DNA of 64,000 nucleotides from Dastarcus helophoroides (lineage: Eukaryota > Arthropoda > Insecta > Coleoptera > Bothrideridae). The stretch's first letter is position 1. Each line of letters opens with the position of its first letter. The stretch is taken from assembly GCA_028583605.1 (NCBI GenBank), contig CM053330.1, positions 19,865,539 through 19,929,538 on the forward strand. Reading direction: 5' to 3'. The notes below the pieces were generated by a model, which had not been told where the DNA came from, ran no database searches, and saw only the letters and a list, made by a program, of their open reading frames with translations. Shown here one piece after another: positions 33,327-45,300 of this stretch. Position numbers and translations under genes: made by a program.

Positions 33327-36300
33327 CTGTAATATTAAAACACATACTTATTAGGAACATTTGGTAAACATAGCAGAAAATAATTTATTTTTAAAAACTT
33401 ACCTAATGCGGTAAGCATTTCGTCAGCAAAATCATAATACTTATATTTATAAGGAAGGCAAACTGGTCCAACATCTGCATTGAATAACATGGGACGTTTT
33501 GTTTTCACTAGACCTATATCGTTCAAAATTGTTTTATGGTTGTAATTTTCATGAACAATATGTTCAGATATTTCATATAATGCAGCATTCGCCGTATCAA
33601 TGCCTAAAAATATTTTTCTAGTTAAAAACTCTTTTCTTGTAGCACAAAAATTTTAAAATTTTAGCTGCAAATATTTATCTTAAATATCTATGTATTAAAT
33701 AAGTGTACAAAAAATTTTCGAGCTTCATCTATAGTATATCAATTGTCGTTAAAATCGTTTCAGCAATTATGTCGTGCCATAGCTCAAGAGGTAGATAATC
33801 GAGAAAGGGCGCCAAATCTGACAAAAGTGAAACAGGCAAACAGGCAGACAAACGCACTGTCATTTATAAATGGTGTTTTCGAATAAAATGATAATACTTA
33901 AGGAGCATAATCCTCGGGTCATTTCAAGAAAAAAAGTTTGAATCAACACAGGTCGGGACCGCTTTATTTTTATGATCAGGGTCTTGAAAATTAGGGAAAA
34001 ATTTCATTTTTCTTTAAATATTTTGAAACCTATTGAAATATTTTTTTGAGTTTTGATAGATACTAACTAGGCATAAAAATGTATTTTTTAAGCAAAAAAT
34101 TTCTTCAACTTCTATCAGCGGCGTCTGCGTTAACTACCTTCCAGGCCTATATAGTGACACGCCTGGAGGGTTGCATGAATTTGTAGTCTAGGTTGCATTC
34201 TACTTGCATACTGTAACGAAATGTAAGTTGTAGAATTTAGTACATAAGAAAAGTTTCTAGAATGATCTGATGAGAGGAAAGCGGCCGCGATAACGAAGCA
34301 AACGGCAGATGAGCGTTCCAGAAATTTCGGCAAACGAAAGCCTTATCTGCCAAAAACTTCTAGAACCTGGGGGCCAAAACTATATAAGGCGGTCAGCTTT
34401 CCTTCGAGTCAGTTAGTTAGAGTCGGTGTAGTTAAGTAGTGAGTTAGCAGTTAAAAGTCAATAAGTGAGTTAATTGTTCAGTTGTAGTGATCCGAGTTAA
34501 GTTTAATAATAAAGTGGGTATTATTCAATTCACGTGTTAATCAATTCGAACCGATAACGCACGTTACATCTGGTGTCAGAAGTGGGATTATTCGTGGATT
34601 GTGCTTTATTACTCAAAAAAAAAAAACTCGTAGCAGGTGCCGCAGTTGACTTTATCTCGGAAGTTTTGAGCTGTTAAATAGTTATACGGGGAGCGTCAAG
34701 TAAAATCTTCAACATTCTAAAACGCTTTATGAATACCAGATTAAAACCGGCCAAAATGGAACAACAATTGCAAGCGTTGTTAGCGATGTTTAAAGACAAA
34801 AAAGAAAAAGATCAGAAGAAGGAACGAAGACAACAAGAAAAGGAACAGGAAAAAAAACAGGAAAAAGAACGAAGACGTCGAGAAAAAAAACTGGAAAAAG
34901 AACAGGAGGAAGAATGAAGACAACAAGAAGAAGAACAAAGACGATAAGAAAAAGGACAGGAGAAAGAACAAAGACGACAAGAAAAACAACAGGAGGAAGA
35001 ACGAAGACGACAAGAAAAAGAACAGGAGCAAGAACGAAGACGACAAGAAAAACAAGAGTTGCATAGTCTGCTAGCAAATATAACTGAAAATATGAAAGTC
35101 GACGTTGCAGAAATGAAAGAAGAAGTGAAATAACAAATTACAGGAATGAGAGAAGAAACGCAAGAAGAGATTGGCGAAGTCAAGGAAGAAATTGGAGAAG
35201 TAAAAGAAAAAATCAACAGCAAGCTACTTGATTTGGAAAATATAACACAGAAAAAGATCAGCAACATCGAAAAAAACATAAAGAAGTTGCTAAGTGGACA
35301 AGTCACACAACACGAATCCGAAAGTGTATCTGCTATTTCTTCTCAAAATTCGAGGATGACGTGAGAAGACTGGCCTATATTGCCTATCCAACAGCACCAA
35401 CCGACTTTCTGGAACTTCACGCAGTTAGAATCTTCATAGAAGGCATAAGGGACCCGGAAGTCCATAGAGTGATACGCTTCTCTAACGTCCGAACATCGAG
35501 GGAGACACTGATTAGAGCTTTGGAGGTTGAAGCTGCTTACAAGGTTTTAGAGCCAGTGGCGTCACGAAGAATGAGGAAGGCTGACATCGAAGGGGCCACG
35601 AATGACCCTGATCTCGCGAACATTATAAGCACTAACACGAAGGAAATCAAGGGCATGAACGCAAACATAGGCGCTAGCTTGAAGAAAATGGACGCGAGCA
35701 TCCAAGAACTGGAAGGAACTTTTAAAGACAGATGCAACAGAAGCATATGTTACAACTGTGGCAAACTGGAGCACTTCAAGAAGGACCGCAGGGCGGAACC
35801 AAGAAGTTGACAAGCTCCACAGCAGGAAAACTAAAATCAGCCAGTGGGAAGGGGCACTCACTGGCTGGTGTCGAACAACGAGCCCCCAAAACTCTTTTTA
35901 TCAAACAGATAAAAAGGACCATAAAAATTTTGGTGGTGACAGCCAGCGCAGATGGAAAGAATGTAGAGGCAACAGTGGACACAGGTGCCATGGTTACTTT
36001 AGCACGAAGGAACATCCTACCGTCACAATCGAAGGTACTGTCGCAAACAATGGTCCTCAGATCGGTTACGGGAGATACTGCGCCAATTATAGGAGAGGCA
36101 GACGTCATGATTGGTCTGGGGAAACTGGGGATTTTGCATCAGGTGTTGGTGGCAGATATTGAAGACGAGCTGATTCTGGGGATGGACGTAATCAGGCAAC
36201 ACGGCTTTACTTTCGACCCAGCGCAGAACCTTTTGAGGATTGGAAATAAAGAGCTTGTCCTGACAACACTAAAGGACACCCCAAAGGAGGTAAGACTGTT

Positions 36301-39300
36301 TGCCTGCGAAACAGCTGTGGTGCAGGAAAGCAGCGAGAAGACGGTTATGGCTGTGATGGAAGGAGATTTGAGCTGCTGCGTTGGATTAGTAGAACCGACT
36401 TATGACATTTCCAAGAATTTACTAGTGGCGAGATCCATAGTTAAAACATCTCAGAAGGTACCTGTGAGAGTTGCCAACGTGTTTTCAACAGCACGCTCAA
36501 TTAAGAAGGGTAGTAATCTGGCAGTCTGTACCGCGGTAGCCTCGATAAGCTCCTTGGATGACAAATGTGCGCCAGTGCAGGAAACGAAGAATGGGCAAGT
36601 CAAGTTAAAAGTGGACTTGAAGCACCTGTCCAAGGAAGAAGCAGCTCTGGCTGAATCATTTCTGCGGAAAAATCACGATGCTTTTACAGATGGGGACCAA
36701 AATCTAGGAAGGACGGATGTAGTCCGACACAAAATCAACACCGGCAGTGCAACACCTATTTGTTAACCCCCTAGAAGATTACCGGTAGCCAAGCAAGATG
36801 AAGTCGCAGGACTGGTTAAGAAGATGATGAAAGATGGAGTCATCGAGGAGTCCAATAGTCCATGGTCTTCCCCTGTAGTCTTGGTTACAAAGAAGGACCG
36901 GTCAACAAAATTCTGTGTCAACTACCAGAAATTAAACGACGTCACTAAAAAGGATAGCTACCCCTTGTCAAAGATTGATGACACCTTAACAACCTAGTCA
37001 GGTTCTGCCTGATTTTCAACTTTGGACTTGAAAAGTGGATATTGGCAGGTGAGCACAGACCTCGACGACAAAGAGAAGACGGCCTTTTCATATGGGAGTG
37101 GATTATATCAGTTCACGCTTATCCATTTTGGACTATGTAATGCATCGGCTACTTTCGAACGTCTAATGGAACTGGTACTTCGAGGACGTACTTGGAAAAC
37201 CTGCATGGTTTACTTAAATAATGTTATGGTGATGGGCAAGAGCTTTAAAGAACATCTGGAAAATCTTCAAGAAGTCATCGACAGATTAAAACAAGCTAAC
37301 TTAAAGCTGAATCCGAAGAAGTGTTCTTTGTTCCAAAGCGAAGTAGAATTCTTCGGCAACACTGTATCAGCCGCAGGAGTCGAAACATTTGTCAGCAAGA
37401 CTCAAGCAATCCGTGACTGGCCAAGACCCAAAGATAAACATGAACTGAGGAGTTTCCTGGGGTTATGCACCTATTAAAGAAGATTTGTGGAAGGTTTCAC
37501 CAACATCGCTGCGCCATTACACCGACTAACGAAAGGAAGAACGCCGTATGTCTGGACTCCGGATTGTGATACTGCTTTTCGAAAACTAAAGTCCGTCTTG
37601 TGCACAAGCTCTATCTTGGCTTATCCTCAGCGAGATGGGAAGTTCATATTGGACACTGATACCAGCAACGTGGGCATTGGGGCTGTGCTGTCTTAAGTTC
37701 AAGGCGGTGAAGAAAGAGTATTCGAATATTACAGCAAGATCCTGACGAAGCCGGAGAGGAACTATTGCACCACCAGGAAGGAACTTCTTGCCATAGTGAA
37801 GGCCGTGGAACACTTCCACTAGTATTTGTATGGGCAAGAATTCCTCATCAGAATAGATCATTCGGCGCTTTCCTGGTTACTCCAAATGAAGAACGCAGAG
37901 GGGCAGACGGCTAGATGGTTAGAGAGGCTCAAACAGTATAACTTTAGGGTGCATCATCGACCGAGACGACAGCATAACAACGATGACGCTTTGTCCAGAA
38001 GACCTTATGGGGATTGCAAACACTGCAGACGAGTTGAAGACCATGAGGACATGGTGAATATAAGGGTAACCTCTGTTCAGCCAGAAGACGGTTGGACTGT
38101 TGAAGGTCTTAGAGAGCTACAGAAGAGCGACTCTGATATCGGACCCATGTTGGAATGGAAAGAAGCTGGACATAGACCAGTATGGCAAGAGGTTTCCGAC
38201 AGAAATCCAGCTCTTAAGAAATTGTGGGCTCAATGGAAATCCTTCCAGGGAGGACGGGGTGCTGAAGAGGGCATGGGAAAGGGCAACTTACAGTTGGTGG
38301 TGCCTCAGGAGAAGATTCCACAGGTCTTGTAGGAGGTGCACAATGGTACCTGTGGTAGCCATTTAGGGATGAACAAGACCCTGGAGAAGATTCGGAAACG
38401 GTTCTATTGGGTTAACTGCAGGGAGAACATCGAGCGGTGGTGTCGGAAATGTGTCACCTGCGCTGCATCCAAGGGTCCCTGTACAAGAACTAGAGGGGCC
38501 CTGTAGAGATTTTAACAAGATCGAAACCGGTTATTTGGTTTTCAAACTTCGAATCTAATAAGTGTTCAAATCTATTGGTCTGTGCATTAGAATCCTTGTC
38601 TTCTGGGAACTTTTTCCTAGAGAGCAACCGCGTCGCTAAGTGGCAGTGTTTTAATTGTTGCCAGTTCAGCAGCTACCTTATGATTCACTATACACCCCTG
38701 GGGAGAGGTGCATGAATTTGTAGTCTGGGTTGCATTCTACTCGAATATTATAAATTGACATAAAATTTAATAACTAATTCACATAGGTGCCCCAATTTAA
38801 TTTTCATTAGGAATTTATAAGGCTTTAAACTTTATTTGACCCTACGTAAACATATCAAAAATGACAGCACCATATTAGATTGAACGACACACTAATTTAT
38901 CCAAATTTCATGATGGAACATTCAGAGGCACGTTAGAAAACAGACATCATTTTGAATCTTTGATTTAAATTGAAAAAACATTCGTCTACTAATTATTGGC
39001 TTCGTATCTTAGTTAGTTCTTTTTTTAGAAAGCAACAGGAACACGCTACAAAGATATTGGTAGAGAAAACACCTTCTTAAATAAGACAGTAAATAATTGT
39101 TAATGACACTTCTTTTTGATTCATTCATATTTGATGGACTACCAACTACAATTTTCGCTTCTTTCAGTCTTCAGAACTCATAATCATATTTCAAGTTCAT
39201 ACAAGACCAAAATAGCTTTTCTTTATTGACATTGTTTAGTAAGAAAATAAAAATCTTCGAAAGAACTATTCCGAAAAAAAGGATCTAGTTTTCACATTTG

Positions 39301-42300
39301 ATGACTATTTTGGTCCTTATCTTATCTTAGCTTGGAAAAACATGATTATTTTTCAATCTGGGGGGGGGGGCACGATTCTTCTTAATTGCGGTTGTTAGGG
39401 ATATTATATTTCGGATTGGGTACGATTGCGGATAAATTCGGAATGTTATACCGGTTTCGGTTGCGGATATCTTTAAATTAATTTCGTCGACCAAAAAAAA
39501 ATGAAATCCTCCATTTTTAATTATGTGCTTTATAATTTTAAATCATATCTAAAAATACAGTGCCTTTTAATGAAAACTATTTACTCTAAATTACTTTTAA
39601 GGTCGTCGTTTTCAGGAAAAACGCAAAAGTACGTCAATAAATATACAGTATGTTCCACCGAGAATCGCCAGGATCGATATCTGTCAAAGTAATTGTCTAC
39701 AAAATTTGAAAATTTAGCAACTTAGCAAAGTCGGAGAGGCCTACAAAACTAAAATACTCGCAAAGGTGTAATACTTTCAGTTATACCGGAAGTTCAAAGC
39801 AAATTCGTTATTTTAAATAAGATGCCTATATATTTTGCATTTTTGGGTTTTATTTAAAAAAATCCAATGAATTTTTATAAGAAATTTGACAGGTGCAAGG
39901 TCCCATGAAATACTTTGTAATTTTTTTCAGAAACTAGATATTACATTCATATTTAGTATGTAAGTGTAACACGTAGGAAGCTATCTTTCACATCTTTTAT
40001 AAGTTTAAAAACATTATACCTATTCCTATCTAATAAACTTTATTAACGATAAAAACGCAACAAAATTTAAAAATTCCACAAGGTTTTCGATAAATATTTG
40101 CTAACACCGGTGTTAGCAAATATTTATCGAAAACCTTGTGAAATCTTTAAATTTTGTTGCGTTTTTATCGTTAATAAAGTTTATTAGTTATGAGTATTAA
40201 AGAATTCCACGAAGTAAGGGTTGGAAATGTAAATTATTGTACCTATTGTTGAATTCATGATTCCACAGCGATAACTTTGTTGTCTAAAATAGAGCACCCA
40301 ATATGTTTTTGGCCTATCTTGTGCAGATTTAAATTATCTTTCAACTGATATAGATATTGTGCGGGTTTCTCTTACAACTTTTAGAAATAGTTGCAATTTT
40401 AATTTTAATTTTTCTATTTTAGTCATTGAATCCTTAATACCGCACGCACATAGATTGTTCGCGCTTCACGTTGGAACAATTAAATTGGCACCGCAAGGTT
40501 TTTAACGTGAGGTATAAGCACGGCACTATTCGAAAGGTGGCGATGCGGACGCGGACTAATATTTAGGCGAGATGTGCTTTTCGAATGACCAACGGAATCT
40601 GATCCTCAGACAATATGTGTTTTTCGAATCACCAACGGAATCTGATCGAAACTGCCCTTTCTGTCCAAAAATTGAGCGGTTTTATACTGTTCCGGAAACA
40701 TTAGTGAACATTAGTGAAATTAGAATTTCCTGAAAGGTTCTTCCTACATAGAAATTAGGTACCGCGTTTCGTTGGCGTCCTCTATAATATCCTTTTCTAT
40801 ATAATTCGTTTTGTCAGGTCGCAACTGATTGCTAATGGGTTTGACCGTTACATTTATTGTGAATGACCAGTTGGCGCCTTCTATATTTGGTATTTTTCTT
40901 AATTCTGGGAATATGTTTTGTGTCGAGTGTCGTGTTTCAGCGGAACGCTCACGGTATCATCCTTAGTAAGTAGCATGTCAGTGACATAGTGAGTGGAAAC
41001 AAGTGAAATGTTCTTTAAAAAAAAACAATCGCTATCAACAATTAAATTATGAAAGAGCGGGTCAAATTATTTATAGTACTTCATAATATGTGCTGAAACC
41101 GAAATTTAAACATGACTAGACTAATCGACATCGTTGGAAATGTTGTTTCAACATTTTTATCATCAACAACAGACTTTCTTCTATGGGGTTTCTCTTTGAC
41201 GAAACTAAAATTTGTGCTATTTTCTACCATTCGCTTGACTGTATTTTATGAGGGCTTTACCTTATCTGGATATCTAATAGCAAATTTATCACTGCATCAC
41301 ATGTTCATAATATTTATTACTTTGTTACATCGTTTGAAAATAATAAACAATTTAGAATAATTCTCATTGCTAAAATAGATGGTCAGGCATGTTTTCATTT
41401 TAGCTTTATCACACACGGTAAAATAAACTATAATTAATTTAATGAGTAGCTGTCTGACAGTTTAATTGTCTGTAGAGATTATTTCTACTCATAGTGTCAC
41501 TGATATGCAACCTGATAAGGTTTCACTTTTTTCTTTGTAAAAAAACAACACAGAAAAGTATGTAACAAAATTTATGCAAAAATTTAGGGGAATGGGCCGC
41601 TGAATCTGTGGCTAAGAAGATGCGCAAACCAGAAATAGTAGTCTACAGCGAAGTTACGGAAATGGTCGTTTTAGGGATAGTTGTTTTCGGGAGCCAGCAT
41701 GCTAGAAATTTCTATAATACTAAAGAATGACTGAAATCTATCCGAAAATTTATTGATGTTCTAAAATGATAAGGCATATTTAAGTAGGTCTGCACGTAAA
41801 TATTTTGAGGAAAAGAGGCAGAAAATGTGTGACGATGGAGTGGTCACCTGGGTCACCTAATTTGATCCCTATTTACTTCTTTCTGTTAACTCTATTATTT
41901 GAAAACAAAAATCTATGCTGCACAACCAAAATTCATAGATAAATTACCTATACAAGAAACAATTACTGATGAATGTCGAAAATTGACCCCAGGTGTGGTA
42001 CCATAACTGATGTTAGGAATGCCTTTGAAGCGAGATTATATCATTGTAAGTAACTCAGCGGAAGTCAGTTTAAATAGTTAATATCTTTTTTTTTCTTTTT
42101 AATTAAATGATACTAAAATTGTTCATTGTTTTCATTGATTGGATTAATTCTTGCTTAATTTAAAGAGCTGTAGCTTCTGAAATATTCAATCTAGACCCTA
42201 AGTACCTAGGATAACACCTAAAATGTACTTAACTTTTAGGCCAGTGAAACTAGGAATGTTTTGATAAAATAATTTAAAAGTTGTCAGTCACTTTGATGCC

Positions 42301-45300
42301 TTTATTTAAAGCTAAATATAAGTAATCCGAGTTTGCACGATCTGATAAATGCGTCTAATTTTGTGTTTATTAATTTTATTTAATATTTCTGCGACCATGA
42401 TATTTTCGACCAATAAGAATGTAAAATAAAGTTTAACTTTGTAGCCTAAATTTTTGCACCTTTTTCCATTTTCCAGTGGTAAGTCCTAAACGACACTACT
42501 AACAAAAAACCTAACTGTTGCAAGAAATGTATCGTATAAAATTTTGGTTAAAATACAATGAATACTCCTTACTCGCCGTAATGAATTAGCCGCAACTGAT
42601 AACGAAAAAAGGATATTTTTTACCTCCTTGGAAGTAATTTCTACTAAGTGCTAGTTTAACTTAAAAGATCTATAAAACAAAAGATATAAAGCGTTTAATT
42701 GTGCGCCTAGAGAGTCCCAAAATATTTAAATTTGTTAATTTTGCCTACACGTATCAGCATAAATCCAAAATGGTTACCTATAAGATTCTCTTTAGTTCAT
42801 ATTCCTTCTATGTCTAGTATATTAAATTACCTCCAGTTTCATTGGAAATCAAATTTAAATACAATTGTCAAGGTAAAAAACGACTTTTCAATTTAATAAC
42901 ATTTTTTTATTTCTTGTAAATGTCCGAGAAGAGAAGAAATTAATAAATAATTTTGTTTAGTTCAATCCACTCCCAAGGGGCAGCTAACTCTATTTGCTTT
43001 CAAATCATCAAGCTCTTATTAGCATTCAAGTATTTCGTTCATAGAGAAAAAATATCAAAACATAATTATTAAATTTCAAAACATAAGTATTCACTCACGT
43101 ATTTCGTCCATAGAGAAAAAATATCAAAACTTAATCATTAAGGTAAAAGATTACTAATATTTAGTATCAAATAAAGATATTCAAATGATTTCCAGCTTTC
43201 TTCGCATTAATTTTTTTTTGATAGTATAATAGTATTTTAAAATTAAATACCTTACTTGAACTCACGTTGTGATCTCCCACTAATAATGCGTAAGTACCAA
43301 TTGGAAAATATCGCTTATCTAAACAATGGGCTGCGGTTATGGCGTATCTTTCTGTTATAATGGTTGCTCCACAGTTTATTTCCCTGTGTGATAGATGTAC
43401 CAGAGCTGCCATGGAAGGGAACTCGTTTGGCAGGGTATCATTTCCACCAACAAGTCTCTGAAATTTTTTGAGAGAATGAATCAAAACAAACAATTATTAT
43501 CAATTTAAAAATAAATATTTTGAAAATAAATATGCGAGTGCAACTCATATGAAATTGATATATTTAATTAAATTTAATGTAATTGGTCTATTTCAATTTC
43601 TTGCGCATTTTAAAACCTTTAAATATTGTATTATAAAAACTTTGTAACATAAAGTGTAGACGTGACAAATTTGCTTGCACTTTCTATAAGAACTATTTTG
43701 TAGGCCTGGTTTATTTTAAAAGCAAATCACTTAAGTTTCAAAGCAAGAACAAATATAGATTTTTTCTAAAGATTTTATGAATATATGACAACAAAGTACA
43801 GCCAGCAAAGAATTTCGTCATTGTTGAATACTAATTTAGAAATCTATGTGGTAGATTAACTGTTTAAATACTTTTCCTGAAATTTGATTATTTACTTGTC
43901 CTTAATTTAGAGTTAAGGGACGTATACATAAAAAGAGGGAGAAAAAATTTTCAAGCTGGCAAACATTCATGAATGATAATAGTTTTCAGTTGAGAACTTA
44001 TTACTATATAATGAAAATCTTCTAGAGCCCATTTTATTTATCTAAGGGTTCTCATTTTTGTAAGGCGGTTTTTTTTGTGTTCTACTGTTGGAAACTGAAT
44101 TTCCATCTATTTCTTTATAGCTTACATTGTTAGAGAAAAAAAGGACCTACTACATAGGTTACGCCTCTCGCCTACGCTATTTTGGTAAATTATTAATCCA
44201 TAGTTTCATGCCTAAATTTACTGTCAAAAGAAGAATTATCTTGAAGATAAACTTGAGAAACTTATTATTGTCAGTCTTCTATTTCCTTCTAAATGCTCTC
44301 TAGGTCTCTAGGCTATATAGCTATAGTTAAAGCTATTTCTAAGCTGAAAATGTTTTTTCCATTAAAGTAGTAGCTGTGGAAAAACTGTAGACAGATGTAG
44401 TTTTAGAGTTTCAGAGAGTAAAATCTGCTCAGAAAGTTTCTGGAAAATTAATTAACAATTTTTATACTGTGTTTAATGATACTGTTCTCAGTCTATTTAT
44501 TGAGCAGATTGAGAAGACAAAACAAAGGAACAAATAAACAAAGGCAGAGAGACAGAAAGAGAAATTGAATGAAAATGAATGATCAATTACGAAATAAATT
44601 TATTTTAATAAAATAAAACTTCTATTATTTAAAAACTTAGAGCCCCTTACGTCAATTATCCTTTGGATTTTGACAGCTCAACGCTTTTAATGCAGTATAT
44701 TTAATGTATGCTTGCGTTGTGGACAAGCTAGTTAGAACCATCACAAATTATTCGGAAAAAATTTATTATGTCAATTTGATTCAAAAACCTTTTGAGTGTA
44801 AACTAAATTGCTAACCTTACAGGATATACTTCTTCTGGGATTAGACCGGGTCAAAGAACTACTAAAAATGTTCGACGTTTCGCCCACCATCGTAGGGGGC
44901 TTCTTCAGGAACAAAAAAAAAAGAAAAAATAAATGAAAAGAGAAATATGAGGGAATATGCAAAAATGAAAGTATGAAAAGGCCAATGTCAAAACATCAGA
45001 GCACGGCAACTCAGTATGTCCACCATACCAGAGGCGAGACTCTTCTGAATTGAAAATTGGTACAAAGGAAAAGAAAGTTTATACAGAAGAGCACGGTAAC
45101 TCAGTATGTCCACCATACCAGAGGCAAAACTCCTCTGCTAACCTTGCAATTATTTAAATTGATAATTTTTTGAATTTAATAAACTCACAAATAAAAACGA
45201 AAACGTAAAATACATAAATAAGTTTGTTGTATAAACGCAATAACTTAATTAAATTTCAAAGAAAAAATTTCTTAATATTTTTATAAATAAATGTTTCTTG

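Larger units (their letters stand above)
34212..38506 (+). mobile_element. Ty3/gypsy element E (5' LTR to integrase, truncated and dead)
   Basis: Order is 5' LTR, primer binding site, gag, protease, RT, RNase H, integrase zinc finger; then homology stops at about 38506 and repeat F follows. No 3' LTR is found. Several in-frame stops and a gag deletion make it non-autonomous. It lies in intron 5 of the serine protease gene in the opposite orientation. The family is shared with the fragments at 31456-32760 and 61807-64000 and the solo LTR at 54007. Confidence 0.9.
39646..41440. repeat. Dispersed repeat family, copy I (with two nested insertions)
   Basis: Starts CAGTATGTTCCACCGAGAAT after TATA and is collinear with 57724-58760 for over 1 kb once two insertions (40025-40239 and 40437-40958) are removed; 47870-48295 is a shorter copy. 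An 82-codon open frame at 41112-41360 is the intact version of a frame broken in the 58-kb copy, but shows no known domain. Class unknown; the TA-plus-CAGTGTGTCCCACC start suggests a TA-targeting DNA element. Confidence 0.65.

Noticed and set aside
34212..38506. Gypsy element E as an intact retrovirus-like element
   Set aside because: No 3' LTR, no envelope, deleted gag, YLNN in RT and multiple stops.
41112..41360. 82-codon hydrophobic frame as a membrane protein gene
   Set aside because: It lies in a dispersed repeat, and the other copy (58.5 kb) is interrupted by stops, so coding is unlikely.
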